64,000 nt of DNA from Streptomyces odonnellii (lineage in GTDB: Bacteria; Actinomycetota; Actinomycetes; Streptomycetales; Streptomycetaceae): positions 1-64,000 of the forward strand of contig NZ_LATD01000006.1 in NCBI RefSeq assembly GCF_000981895.1, in the 5' to 3' direction. Below the pieces are notes generated by a model. It saw only the letters and a program-made list of their open reading frames with translations. It searched no databases and was not told where the DNA came from. Each line of letters starts with the position of its first letter. Within the stretch, counting starts at the first letter, position 1. The position numbers and the translations under genes were made by a program. Positions 1-9,110 of this stretch are shown here, one piece after another.

Positions 1-1673
1 CCCACGCCCCGCCCCGGACCCGTCTCGCCCTCCGACCGCCCCCGCAGCGCGATCACACGGTCCGCCACCGCGAGCAGCGCCGGCCGATGGACGACGAGCA
101 GTACCGTACGGCCCCGGGCCAGCCGCCGTACCGCCTCGACGATGCCCGCCTCCGTCTCACCGTCGAGCGCCGCCGTGGGTTCGTCCAGCAGCACCAGCGG
201 CCGGTCGGCGAGAAACGCCCTGGCCAACGCGAGCCGCTGCCGCTGACCGGCCGAGAGCCCGGCACCGTCCTCGCCGAGCACGGTCCGCACCCCCTGGGGG
301 AGCACCGCCACGAACTCGTACGCCCCCGCCTCCCGCAGCGCTTCCCGTACCGCCGCGTCGTCCGCCTCCGGCCGGGCCAGCCGTACGTTCTCCGCGATCG
401 TCCCGGCGAAGAGGTACGGCCGCTGCGGCACCCAGGCGATCCGCTCCCGCCAGCGGTACGGATCGAGCGAGGCCAGATCGCGGCCGTCCACCCGTACCCG
501 CCCTTCGTCCGGCGCGGTGAATCCCAGTACGACATCGAGCAGCGTGGACTTCCCCGCCCCGCTCGGCCCGACCAGGGCGACCGTCTCCTCCGGTTCGACC
601 GTCAGCAAGGCCGCGTCCAACGAGGGTTCCTTACGGCCCTGATGGCGTACGGTCACCGCCTCCAGCTCCAGCCGTGGCGCACCGGAGCCGGGGATCACCT
701 CCGTACCGCTCGCCGGAGGCCCGGTCTCCAGGACCGTAAAAATCTCCTCGGCGGCCGACAGCCCCTCGGCCGCCGCGTGATACTGCGCGCCCACCTGGCG
801 GATCGGCAGATAGGCCTCGGGCGCGAGGACCAGCACCACCAAGCCGGTGTACAGATCGAGATCGCCGTGCACCAGCCGCATCCCGATACCGACCGCGACC
901 AGCGCCACCGACAGCGTCGACAGCAACTCCAGCGCGAAGGACGAGAGGAAGGCGATCCGCAGGGTACGGAGGGTGGCCTGCCGGTACTCGGAGGTGATCG
1001 TACGGATCGACTGGGCCTGTGCCTTGGCCCGGCCGAAGACCTTGAGGGTCGGCAGCCCGGCGACCACATCCAGGAAGTGGCCCGACAACCGGGACAGCAG
1101 CCGCCACTGACGGTCCATCCGTGCCTGGGTGGCCCAGCCGATCAGCACCATGAACAGCGGGATCAGCGGCAGGGTCACCACAATGATCGCCGCCGAGACC
1201 CAGTCCTCGGTGACGATCCTCGCCAGGACCGCCACCGGCACCACCACGGCGAGTCCGAGCTGAGGCAGATAGCGCGCGAAGTAGTCGTCCAGGGCATCGA
1301 CCCCGCGCGTGGCGAGCGCGACCAGCGAACCGGTGCGCTGCCCGCTCAGCCAGCCCGGACCGAGTTCCGCCGCCCGTTCCAGCAACCGCCCACGCAGCTC
1401 GGACTTGACCGCGGCGCTCGCCCGGTTGGCCGCCAGCTCGGTCAGCCAGGCAACCAGAGCGCGCCCGACGGCGACCGCGGCCAGCAGAAGCAGGGGAGTA
1501 CGCAGCCCTGAACCATCGAGCCCGCGCTGGAACCCGCCCACCACCACCTCGGCGATCAGCATCGCCTGAGCGACCACCAGCCCTGCGCCGACCAGCCCCA
1601 GACCCACCACGGCAGCCAGAAAAAAGCGGGTCGCGCGGGCATATCGCAACAGGCGCGGATCGATTGGTTTCAC
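1..1673 (-). CDS. cydD: CydDC-type ABC exporter, N-terminal (CydD) half, cut by window edge
   Basis: This is the first gene product after CydA and CydB; such ABC exporters are needed to assemble cytochrome bd and export thiols such as cysteine or glutathione. About 557 N-terminal residues are present. They hold a six-helix membrane domain, then an ATPase domain with Walker A GPSGAGKS near residue 374, the signature LSAGQRQRLALAR near 473 and Walker B LLDEPT near 495. Streptomyces usually fuses CydD and CydC into one long chain of about 1100 residues; the second half would lie off the left edge, so the fusion is inferred. The start is the GTG at 1673 (V-K-P-I-D), which lies inside a perfect parS site, with GGAG a few bases upstream. 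It is co-directional with cydB, 84 bases downstream of it. Confidence 0.9.
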   Translation of the reverse strand, partial: MKPIDPRLLRYARATRFFLAAVVGLGLVGAGLVVAQAMLIAEVVVGGFQRGLDGSGLRTPLLLLAAVAVGRALVAWLTELAANRASAAVKSELRGRLLERAAELGPGWLSGQRTGSLVALATRGVDALDDYFARYLPQLGLAVVVPVAVLARIVTEDWVSAAIIVVTLPLIPLFMVLIGWATQARMDRQWRLLSRLSGHFLDVVAGLPTLKVFGRAKAQAQSIRTITSEYRQATLRTLRIAFLSSFALELLSTLSVALVAVGIGMRLVHGDLDLYTGLVVLVLAPEAYLPIRQVGAQYHAAAEGLSAAEEIFTVLETGPPASGTEVIPGSGAPRLELEAVTVRHQGRKEPSLDAALLTVEPEETVALVGPSGAGKSTLLDVVLGFTAPDEGRVRVDGRDLASLDPYRWRERIAWVPQRPYLFAGTIAENVRLARPEADDAAVREALREAGAYEFVAVLPQGVRTVLGEDGAGLSAGQRQRLALARAFLADRPLVLLDEPTAALDGETEAGIVEAVRRLARGRTVLLVVHRPALLAVADRVIALRGRSEGETGPGRGV

Positions 1674-1680
1674 GTGAAAC
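1667..1680. promoter_or_regulatory. parS: parS centromere site overlapping the cydD start codon
   Basis: A perfect GTTTCACGTGAAAC, the ParB-binding site of Streptomyces. The GTG in its middle, read on the minus strand, is the likely start codon of cydD, so ParB loading and translation start share the same bases. It sits in the short gap between cydB and cydD. Confidence 0.95.
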
Positions 1681-1757
1681 ACCTACTCCCGATGCCGGCC
1701 GACACTCATGACTCCGGTGACCCTGGGCGCATCACCCAGCGAATCCCCCATAGCTGC

Positions 1758-2756
1758 TCACGCGTCCGCTATGTGCTGTGTCCCGATCCGCTTGCGGAAC
1801 ACCCAGTACGTCCACCCCTGGTAGAGCAGCACCACCGGAGTCGCGATCCCGGCGCACCAAGTCATGATCTTCAGCGTGTACGGGGTGGACGAGGCGTTCG
1901 TCACCGTCAGGCTCCAGGCCGGATCCAGCGACGACGGCATGACATTCGGGAAGAGCGTCAGGAAAAGCATCGCCACGACGGCCACGATCGTGACGCCGGA
2001 GAGGGCGAACGACCAGCCCTCGCGCCCCATCGCGACAGCCCCGACCGCACCGGCCAGCGCCGCCACGGCCACGATCAGCGCGACCAGACTCGTACCGTCA
2101 CCGTTGTCCGCCTGGGTCCAGAGCAGAAAACCGAGCGCCAGCAGGGCGGTGAGCAGCCCCAGCCCGACGGCCAGCTTCCTGGCCCGGACCCGTATGCCCC
2201 CCACCGTTTTGAGCGCGGCGAACACCGTGCCGTGGAAGGTGAAGAGGGTCAGCGTGACCAGTCCGCCCAGCAGCGCATACGGATTGAGCAGGTCCCCGAA
2301 GCTGCCGACGTACTCCTTGTGCGCGTCGATCTCGACGCCCCGCACGATATTGCCGAAGGCGACACCCCACAGCACCGCGGGCAGCAGCGAGGTCCAGAAG
2401 ATCGCGTGCTCCCAGTTGCGCTGCCAGTTCTCCTCGGGCCGCTTGGCCCGGTACTCGAAGGCGACACCGCGCACGATCAGACAGACCAGGATGAGCAGCA
2501 GCGGCAGATAGAAGCCGGAGAAAAGGGTGGCGTACCACTCGGGAAAGGCGGCGAAGGTCGCCCCGCCCGCGCTCAGCAGCCAGACCTCATTGCCGTCCCA
2601 GACGGGCCCGATGGTGTTGATGAGGACCCGCCGCTCCTTGCGGTCGCGGGCCAGTAGCTTGGTCAGGATGCCGATGCCGAAGTCAAAGCCTTCAAGGAAG
2701 AAGTAGCCGGTCCAGAGAACGGCGATCAGAACGAACCACACATCGTGGAGTTCCAT
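1758..2756 (-). CDS. cydB: Cytochrome bd oxidase subunit II
   Basis: Subunit II of the membrane quinol oxidase that reduces O2 at high affinity; it pairs with CydA to build the haem centre. It is 332 residues and highly hydrophobic, with about eight membrane spans. The family segments GFDFG (23-27) and WDGNEVW (53-59) are intact. It lies 27 bases downstream of cydA on the same strand and is followed by cydDC, which makes a cydABDC operon. The length is normal for the short actinobacterial form. Regulation is expected through the Rex-type operator ahead of cydA. Confidence 0.97.
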   Translation of the reverse strand: MELHDVWFVLIAVLWTGYFFLEGFDFGIGILTKLLARDRKERRVLINTIGPVWDGNEVWLLSAGGATFAAFPEWYATLFSGFYLPLLLILVCLIVRGVAFEYRAKRPEENWQRNWEHAIFWTSLLPAVLWGVAFGNIVRGVEIDAHKEYVGSFGDLLNPYALLGGLVTLTLFTFHGTVFAALKTVGGIRVRARKLAVGLGLLTALLALGFLLWTQADNGDGTSLVALIVAVAALAGAVGAVAMGREGWSFALSGVTIVAVVAMLFLTLFPNVMPSSLDPAWSLTVTNASSTPYTLKIMTWCAGIATPVVLLYQGWTYWVFRKRIGTQHIADA

Positions 2757-2783
2757 AGCTCCTCACGTCCCTCGGTCGAATCG

Positions 2784-4292
2784 TCAGTACGAGAAGGCCA
2801 TCGGCCGGTCGGCGTCCGCCGGATCGCCGCCGATCTTCGTGGGCGGATGAAGATCCGCGTCCGTCAGCTCCGGCGGCCCGGCCTTGACGTACTTGATCAG
2901 CAGCCTGACTTCGATGACCGCGAGGACGGCGTACAGCAGGGTGAAGACGATCATCGAGGTGAGCACCTCGGCCTGCGAGACACCGGGGGAGACCGCGTCG
3001 GCCGTGCGGAGCACCCCGTACACGACCCAGGGCTGGCGACCCGTCTCGGTGAAGATCCAGCCCCAGGAGTTGGCGATCAGCGGGAAGAGCAGGGTCCAGA
3101 GGGCGGTGATCCAGTACCACTTGGCGAGCTTCGGGCTCAACGCCTTCTTCCTGAAGAGGACAAGATGCGGCACCTCGTCCTCTCCGGTCCGCAGGGCGGG
3201 CGGCAGCAGAAACTTCTTCCGGGTCAGCCAGAGTCCGAGCAGGCCGATGGCGAACGACGCCATGCCGAAGCCGATCATCCAGCGGAAGCCCCAGTAGGCG
3301 ACCGGGATATTGGGCCGGTAGTCGCCGGGCCCGTACTTCTGCTGCTCGGACTTGTTGACGTCGTTGATGCCGGGGACATGCGAGCTGAAGTCGCTGTTGG
3401 CGAGGAAGGACAGCAGTCCGGGGACCTCGACGGCCACGGTGTTGTGGCCCTTCTCGACATCTCCGTACGCGAAGAGCGAGAAGGGCGCGGGCGCCTGGCC
3501 CTCCCAGAGGGCCTCGGCCGCGGCCATCTTCATCGGCTGCTGCTTGAACATGACCTTGGCGAGCGTGTCACCGCTCACGGCGGTGAGCAGTCCGGCGATC
3601 ACCACCGTGACCAAGCCGAGGCGGAGCGAGGTCCGCATCACCGGGATGTGCTTCCTGCGCGCGAGATGGAAGGCCGCGATTCCGACCATGAACGCGCCGC
3701 CGACCAGGAAGGCGGCCGTCAGGGTGTGGAAGAACTGGGTGAGCGCGGTGTCCTGGGTGAGGACTTTCCAGAAGTCGGTGAGTTCGGCGCGTCCGGCTTC
3801 CTCGTTTATACGGAAGCCGGTCGGATGCTGCATCCAGGAGTTGGCCGCCAGGATGAAGTAGGCGGAGAGGACCGTGCCGATCGAGACCATCCATATACAG
3901 GCGAGATGGATCTTCTTCGGCAGCTTGTCCCAGCCGAAGATCCACAGTCCGATGAAGGTGGACTCGAAGAAGAAGGCGATCAGCGCCTCGAAGGCGAGCG
4001 GGGCTCCGAAGATGTCACCGACGAAGCGCGAGTAGTCGGACCAGTTCATCCCGAACTGGAACTCCTGCACGATGCCGGTGACGACCCCCATCGCGATATT
4101 GATCAGAAAGAGCTTGCCCCAGAACTTGGTGGCTTTGAGGTACTTCGGATTCCCCGTGCGGACCCAGGCGGTCTCCAGGCCGGCGGTGAGCGCGGCGAGC
4201 GAGATCGTCAGGGGGACGAAGAGGAAGTGGTAGACGGTGGTGATGCCGAACTGCCATCGGGCCAGGGTCTCCGGCGCCAGAGCCAGGTACAC
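2784..4292 (-). CDS. cydA: Cytochrome bd oxidase subunit I
   Basis: Catalytic haem-bearing subunit of cytochrome bd quinol oxidase, used when oxygen is scarce. It is 502 residues with about nine membrane spans. His22 and His189 align with the haem b595 and b558 ligands of the family, and the GRQPW segment is at 418-422. The periplasmic quinol-binding loop is short, as is usual in actinobacteria. The start is the ATG at 4292, preceded by AAGGAGAAGG. It is the first gene of the cyd operon, and the 340-base leader upstream carries a Rex-like operator. Confidence 0.97.
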   Translation of the reverse strand: MYLALAPETLARWQFGITTVYHFLFVPLTISLAALTAGLETAWVRTGNPKYLKATKFWGKLFLINIAMGVVTGIVQEFQFGMNWSDYSRFVGDIFGAPLAFEALIAFFFESTFIGLWIFGWDKLPKKIHLACIWMVSIGTVLSAYFILAANSWMQHPTGFRINEEAGRAELTDFWKVLTQDTALTQFFHTLTAAFLVGGAFMVGIAAFHLARRKHIPVMRTSLRLGLVTVVIAGLLTAVSGDTLAKVMFKQQPMKMAAAEALWEGQAPAPFSLFAYGDVEKGHNTVAVEVPGLLSFLANSDFSSHVPGINDVNKSEQQKYGPGDYRPNIPVAYWGFRWMIGFGMASFAIGLLGLWLTRKKFLLPPALRTGEDEVPHLVLFRKKALSPKLAKWYWITALWTLLFPLIANSWGWIFTETGRQPWVVYGVLRTADAVSPGVSQAEVLTSMIVFTLLYAVLAVIEVRLLIKYVKAGPPELTDADLHPPTKIGGDPADADRPMAFSY

Positions 4293-4404
4293 GTCGCCTT
4301 CTCCTTAATCGCCTTGCACAACCGCCTTGTGCGCCTTCACCGCGGTGGTGACGGCGACGGCTTGCCCCTTTCACCCCGGACATACCGCAACGAACAAGGC
4401 GAGC

Positions 4405-4422
4405 TTGTGAACGCGTTCACAT
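4405..4422. promoter_or_regulatory. Rex-type redox operator upstream of cydA
   Basis: TTGTGAACGCGTTCACAT is an almost perfect palindrome and contains TGTGAAC-N2-GTTCACA, the operator form described for the NADH/NAD+-sensing repressor Rex in Streptomyces, whose known targets include cydA. It lies about 113 bases ahead of the cydA start, which fits promoter-overlapping repression. The rex gene is not in this window. Confidence 0.85.
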
Positions 4423-4527
4423 TCACAAGCATTATGTCGCACACGCTTCCGGACCGGCGCAGGGGGGGTCGAAGACAAGCCACCAGCCATCCCCGGTCGG
4501 CCACCGGCCGCCCCCGGACATGCGGAA

Positions 4528-4552
4528 GGGGCGGCCCCGAAGGGACCGCCCC
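4528..4552 (-). terminator. Hairpin after the aminotransferase gene
   Basis: The arms GGGGCGG (4528-4534) and CCGCCCC (4546-4552) pair, with a further CCC/GGG across one mismatch. It sits between the stop of the HisC-like gene and the cyd promoter and would keep that transcript out of cydA. There is no clear U tract, as is common in Streptomyces. Confidence 0.55.
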
Positions 4553-4634
4553 GCCCGGCATCGCCCGGCACTCCCGGCCACGACAGGCCCGGCTAGGGTC
4601 TTTCGTTTGGGCCTGGCTGGATCAGGAACAGGCC

Positions 4635-5741
4635 CTACATCTCCTTGCGGAACGTCTCGGCCGCCTGAAGGAACAGGTCATTGGCCTCGTGCTCGCCGAT
4701 CGTGACCCGTACCCCCTCGCCCGGGAAGGGCCGTACGACCACGCCGGCCGCCTCGCAGGCCGCCGCGAACGCGACCGTACGCTCGCCGAGCCGCAGCCAG
4801 ACGAAATTGGCCTGGGTCTCCGGCACGGTCCAGCCCTGGCCGACCAGCCCCGCGTGCACCCGCTCGCGCTCGGCGACCAGCGCGCCCACCCGCCCCAGCA
4901 GCTCGTCCTCGGCACGCAGCGAGGCGATCGCCGCCTCCTGCGCGATCTGGCTCACGCCGAACGGGACCGCGGTCTTCCGCAGCGCGGCGGCCACCGGCTC
5001 ATGGGCGATCGCGAAGCCCACCCGCAGCCCGGCCAGACCGTACGCCTTGGAGAACGTACGCAGCACCGCCACATTCGGGCGGTCGCGGTAGATCTCCACC
5101 CCGTCCGGCACCTCGCCGCCCTCCGCACCCCGCCCGGGCCGGATGAACTCCCGGTACGCCTCGTCGAGCACCACCAGCACATCGCCGGGCACCCGGTCGA
5201 GGAACCGTTCCAGCTCGGCCCGGCGCACCACCGTGCCGGTCGGGTTGTTGGGGTTGCAGACGAAGATCAGCCGGGTCCGCTCGGTGATCGCCTCGGCCAT
5301 CGCGTCCAGGTCGTGCGCGTCGCCCGGGGTCAGCGGCACCTTTATGGAGGCCGCGCCCGCGATCTGGGTGATGATCGGGTACGCCTCGAAGGAGCGCCAG
5401 GCGTAGATGACCTCGTCACCGGGGCCCGAGGTGGCCTGGAGCAACTGCTGGGCGACCCCCACCGACCCCGTACCGGTCGCGAGGTGCGAGACGGGCACCC
5501 CGAAGCGGTCGGCCAGTTCCTCCATCAGCCCGCTGCATGCCAGGTCCGGGTAGCGGTTGAAGGCGCCCGCGGCCTCGATGGCCCGCTCCATCACGCCCGA
5601 CAGCGGCGGGTAGGGGTTCTCGTTCGAGGACAGCTTGTACGCGGCGGGGCCGCCGGACGCCGTCGGCTTGCCAGGTTTGCCCGGCTTGTACGTGGGGATG
5701 CCGTCCAGCTCGGCACGCAGCTTGGGGCTCGTCTCGCTCAC
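4635..5741 (-). CDS. hisC: Histidinol-phosphate/aromatic aminotransferase (HisC-like)
   Basis: Fold-type I PLP aminotransferase that would interconvert imidazole-acetol phosphate and histidinol phosphate, or aromatic 2-oxo acids and amino acids. From the GTG at 5741 (GGAGGA 7 bases ahead) it is 368 residues. It shows SSNENPYPP (38-46), NPNNPTG (163-169), the PLP lysine in [10 protein letters not shown] (Lys232) and a C-terminal arginine cluster. A longer frame upstream lacks family sequence. Because it stands outside any his operon, it is more likely a second copy (HisC2/Pat type) than the main histidine enzyme. That role is inferred. Confidence 0.9.
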   Translation of the reverse strand: MSETSPKLRAELDGIPTYKPGKPGKPTASGGPAAYKLSSNENPYPPLSGVMERAIEAAGAFNRYPDLACSGLMEELADRFGVPVSHLATGTGSVGVAQQLLQATSGPGDEVIYAWRSFEAYPIITQIAGAASIKVPLTPGDAHDLDAMAEAITERTRLIFVCNPNNPTGTVVRRAELERFLDRVPGDVLVVLDEAYREFIRPGRGAEGGEVPDGVEIYRDRPNVAVLRTFSKAYGLAGLRVGFAIAHEPVAAALRKTAVPFGVSQIAQEAAIASLRAEDELLGRVGALVAERERVHAGLVGQGWTVPETQANFVWLRLGERTVAFAAACEAAGVVVRPFPGEGVRVTIGEHEANDLFLQAAETFRKEM

Positions 5742-6364
5742 CGCAGGTCCTCCTCGGCCGTTCACGGGTCCGTACGACTTCGACTCCGGCATCACCGTCA
5801 TGGGTACCGGCGTCGGCGCCGGCATCGATGACGACTTCAATGCTGCACACCTTATGAGGATTCGTGTCCGCTGCGAATGGCCACTGAGGGAGGCCCGCCC
5901 CACACCAGCCCCCACACCGGCCGCGCGCCCGCCGCACTCCCGTCACACCCCGGCCGCGCGCCCGCCGTGCACCAGCCACACTCCCGTCACCCCCTGGCCT
6001 GCGGCCGCAGGACACGCGCCGCGCGGCTGCCGGCCCCGCCCCGACAGCCGCAGGACGTCCTGCGGGAGGCCGGCGGATGGCCTTCGGGAAGCCCGCCCGG
6101 GGAGGGGCGCACGCGCTTCACTGGCGCGCGCCGGTGGCACACGCCGTGGCGCGCGTCCCCCGTAGAGGTGAGTTGAGACCTCTTCGAAACATGGCCCCTT
6201 CGCCAGGTCCATGCCGCTCGTTGCATGGCAGAACATAGCTACACGTGTTAACTCCCTTGCCTTCCAAGGCCATTTACCGCCTTCAACCATGCAAAAACGT
6301 GCCTGCCCATAGGTGATTGTGCGACCGGACCCACCGCCCGCCCGAGCCCTACTATCGGCTCGCC
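5742..6364. other. Divergent intergenic region with an imperfect direct repeat
   Basis: 623 bases between the divergent aminotransferase and LacI-type genes. I see no convincing gene. An 18-base stretch, CCGGCCGCGCGCCCGCCG, occurs at 5917-5934 and again at 5950-5967, and each copy is followed by CACTCCCGTCAC (5935-5946 and 5979-5990). This points to a local duplication. The part nearest the regulator, about 6180-6360, is less GC-rich and probably carries its promoter. Confidence 0.5.
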
Positions 6365-7477
6365 ATGACAGCAGCAGGGAAACACCAGGTGAGCCGGACG
6401 GACACATCCCGCCGGGGCAGCCGGCAAGGTCGGGCGGGCATCCGGGACGTGGCCGCCGCAGCCGGTGTCTCCATCACGACTGTCTCGGACGCGCTCAACG
6501 GCAAGGGCCGGTTACCCGACGCCACCCGACGCCATGTCCGAGAAGTCGCCGAACGCCTCGGCTACCGGCCGTCCGCCGCCGCCAGAACCCTCCGTACCGG
6601 CAAGTCCGGCCTCATCGGCCTGACGGTGACGACGTACGGGGATGAACCTTTCACCTTCACCGAGTTCGCCTACTTCGCCGAGATGGCCAGGGCCGCCACC
6701 TCCGCCGCACTCGCCCGCGGATACGCCCTCGTCATCCTCCCCGCCACCTCCCGCCATGACGTCTGGGCCAATGTCGCGCTCGACGGCACCGTCGTCATCG
6801 ACCCCTCCGACCACGATCCCGTGGTCACCGAACTCGTCCGCCAGGGTCTTCCCGTCGTCTCCGACGGCCGGCCCGCGGGCACCCTTCCCGTCACCGCCTG
6901 GGTCGACAACGACCACGAAGCGGCCGTCCTCGATCTGCTCGACCATCTCGCCGCGGCCGGCGCACGCCGGATCGGCCTGCTCACCGGCACCACCACGGAC
7001 ACCTACACCCGGCTCTCCACCACCGCCTATCTGCACTGGTGCGAACGAGTCGGCCAGGACCCGGTCTACGAGTCCTATCCCGCCCACGACCCGTGCGCGG
7101 GGGCCGTCGCCGCCGACCGGCTGCTGGCCCGCCCGGACCGGCCCGACGCCGTCTACGGGCTCTTCGACCCCAACGGCACCGATCTGCTCGCCGCCGCACG
7201 GCGGTACGGACTGCGCGTACCGGACGACCTTCTGCTCGTCTGCTGCAGCGAGTCCACCGTGTACGCCTCGACGGAGCCGCCGATCACCACGCTCTCGCTC
7301 AAGCCGCGCCGTATCGGCACCGCGGTCATCCAGCTCCTCATCGACGCCATCGAGGGGCTGGAGACCGACCGGCCGGTCGAGCAGGTGATACCGACCGAAC
7401 TGATCGTCCGGACCTCCTCCCAGCGCCGCCCTCCGCGCACCACGGTCAGCGCGCCCCGGTCCCCCGCGGGTGACTGA
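6365..7477 (+). CDS. LacI/GalR-family transcriptional regulator
   Basis: A DNA-binding repressor with an effector-binding domain related to periplasmic sugar-binding proteins. From the ATG at 6365 it is 370 residues; the GTG at 6389 is also possible. The N-terminal helix-turn-helix reads IRDVAAAAGVSITTVSDALN, followed by the hinge helix region AERLGYRPSAAARTL, then a full ligand domain ending in the usual ITTLSLKPRRIG stretch. No sugar transport or catabolic gene lies next to it, so its ligand and targets cannot be read from context. It may control itself or the divergent aminotransferase gene. Confidence 0.9.
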   Translation: MTAAGKHQVSRTDTSRRGSRQGRAGIRDVAAAAGVSITTVSDALNGKGRLPDATRRHVREVAERLGYRPSAAARTLRTGKSGLIGLTVTTYGDEPFTFTEFAYFAEMARAATSAALARGYALVILPATSRHDVWANVALDGTVVIDPSDHDPVVTELVRQGLPVVSDGRPAGTLPVTAWVDNDHEAAVLDLLDHLAAAGARRIGLLTGTTTDTYTRLSTTAYLHWCERVGQDPVYESYPAHDPCAGAVAADRLLARPDRPDAVYGLFDPNGTDLLAAARRYGLRVPDDLLLVCCSESTVYASTEPPITTLSLKPRRIGTAVIQLLIDAIEGLETDRPVEQVIPTELIVRTSSQRRPPRTTVSAPRSPAGD

Positions 7478-7507
7478 CCATCAGTACGGCGGACCATCAG
7501 TACGGCG
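7476..7507. repeat. Tandem 16-base duplication
   Basis: GACCATCAGTACGGCG occurs twice head to tail (7476-7491 and 7492-7507), starting at the stop codon of the LacI-type gene. It is probably a slippage duplication; no function is evident. Confidence 0.8.
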
Positions 7508-7859
7508 GACCCCGGGCCGCGCGAGGCACAGCACGCGGCCAGGGGCTGCCGAGAGCCCCGGAACACATCGGGAACAGGTGGTACGGGCGGGACGGACAGG
7601 GCCGGTGGAGAACTGGTTGAGCCGGTGCAATGACCGGTGAAGACCCAGACCTTTGACATTTCGGGCGATCGGCCAGAAAACAGCCGGTGAACCAGAGGTG
7701 CAATCGGATTCACCACCCCTGGTGCGTCACACGGGAGGACCCGCATTCCTATGATGGGCGCACGACACCACGGACCTTCGCTCACCGCCGACGGGCTCAC
7801 CCCCACCGGCCGGGCGGGCCCCACGGGTGTACGGCGGCACGACGGCGGTGGAGGGGTCG
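7478..7859. other. Intergenic region, no gene seen
   Basis: 382 bases between the LacI-type gene and the phosphoesterase. Apart from the duplication at its left end it shows no strong hairpin or operator. It should contain the phosphoesterase promoter. Confidence 0.5.
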
Positions 7860-8963
7860 ATGACACAGGGGGCCGGCCAGGGACCCGTGGTGCGGACGGC
7901 GACGTTGCGCGACTTCCGCGTACCGCCGTACGCGCTGGTTCCCGTGCAGTCCGGAGAACCCGGCCCGTCAGGCCCCACGGCCGCCGGCCCGTCCGGGCAC
8001 CCCGGCAACGCGGTCCCCGATGACGAGTTGCCGGAGGGCTACACCCCCACCGAACGCGATCTCCCGGTGATCAACCGGGGGGACACGGTCCAGGTGCACG
8101 TCGGCCCCGCGGCGGAGTCGTCGGTGCCCGACGGTCTCGGCCCGCTCTATGTCGTCGGCGATGTCCACGGTTATCTCGACGAACTCCTCGCCGCGCTGGC
8201 CGAACAGGGGCTGATCGACGCCGACGGCCACTGGACCGCGGGCACCGCGCGTCTCTGGTTCCTCGGCGACTTCACCGACCGCGGTCCCGACGGCATCGGT
8301 GTCATCGACCTCGTGATGCGGCTCTCCGCGGAAGCGGCGGCGGCGGGCGGCTACTGCAAGGCCCTGATGGGCAATCACGAACTTCTGCTGATCGGCGCCA
8401 GACGCTTCGGCGACACCCATGTCAACTCCGGTGCGGGTACGGCCACTTTCCAGGCGGCCTGGCTGCTCAACGGCGGTCAGCGCACCGATATGGAGCGCCT
8501 CCAGGACGTCCATCTCCAGTGGATGTCCCGGCTCGACGCGGTGGTCGAGGCGGACGGACATCTCCTCCTGCACTCCGACACGACGGCCTATCTGGACTAC
8601 GGATCCACGATCGAGGACGTCAACGACACGATTCATCAGATCCTCACCCGCAATGACGCGGACGAATGCTGGGATCTGTTCCGCAAACTCACCAAGCGCT
8701 TCGCCTTCCGCGACGAAGGCGGCCCCGAGGCCGTACGGGAACTGCTCTCCCGGTACGGCGGAGAGCGCATCGTCCATGGTCACAGCCCGATTCCCTATCT
8801 GCTGGGCGAAGTCGGCACCGAAGACGCCTCGGACGGCGAAGCCGACACGGGTCCGCTGGTGGAAGGGCCACACGTATATGCCGACGGACTTGCCATCGCG
8901 ATGGACGGCGGAGTGACGATGGCAGGAAAGCTGCTGGTCGTCCGGCTTCCCCTGGAGAACTGA
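7860..8963 (+). CDS. Calcineurin-like metallophosphoesterase (PPP-type)
   Basis: Predicted two-metal phosphoesterase or protein phosphatase. It is 367 residues from the ATG at 7860, which has GGAGGGG just ahead; an in-frame GTG at 7827 is less likely. The metal-binding motifs are all present: GDVHG, GDFTDRGPDG, GNHE, and the late HGHSP. The first 90 residues are poorly ordered and Pro/Gly-rich. It lies between unrelated genes on the same strand, so its substrate cannot be inferred. Confidence 0.85.
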   Translation: MTQGAGQGPVVRTATLRDFRVPPYALVPVQSGEPGPSGPTAAGPSGHPGNAVPDDELPEGYTPTERDLPVINRGDTVQVHVGPAAESSVPDGLGPLYVVGDVHGYLDELLAALAEQGLIDADGHWTAGTARLWFLGDFTDRGPDGIGVIDLVMRLSAEAAAAGGYCKALMGNHELLLIGARRFGDTHVNSGAGTATFQAAWLLNGGQRTDMERLQDVHLQWMSRLDAVVEADGHLLLHSDTTAYLDYGSTIEDVNDTIHQILTRNDADECWDLFRKLTKRFAFRDEGGPEAVRELLSRYGGERIVHGHSPIPYLLGEVGTEDASDGEADTGPLVEGPHVYADGLAIAMDGGVTMAGKLLVVRLPLEN

Positions 8964-9110
8964 GACAACAGGGTCCAGCCGATTTATGTAAACCCCCTGT
9001 CACCCCACGCCGAAACAGCTCTACCATCGGCTTATCCGTAGCAGGCTCTCCTCCGTTTCCGCCAACTGCCCGTACCACGCGGGCGAGCCGGCCCTACGGA
9101 GCATCGGGGG

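Larger units (their letters stand above)
4293..4634. other. cyd operon leader, no gene
   Basis: 342 bases between the end of the aminotransferase gene and cydA. From left to right it holds the cydA Shine-Dalgarno, the Rex-type palindrome at 4405-4422 and a terminator hairpin for the upstream gene at 4528-4552. I see no supported reading frame. Confidence 0.7.

Noticed and set aside
5943-6407. Possible minus-strand gene in the LacI/aminotransferase gap
   Set aside because: It overlaps the regulator start, has no recognisable sequence, and its composition is like neighbouring shadow frames.
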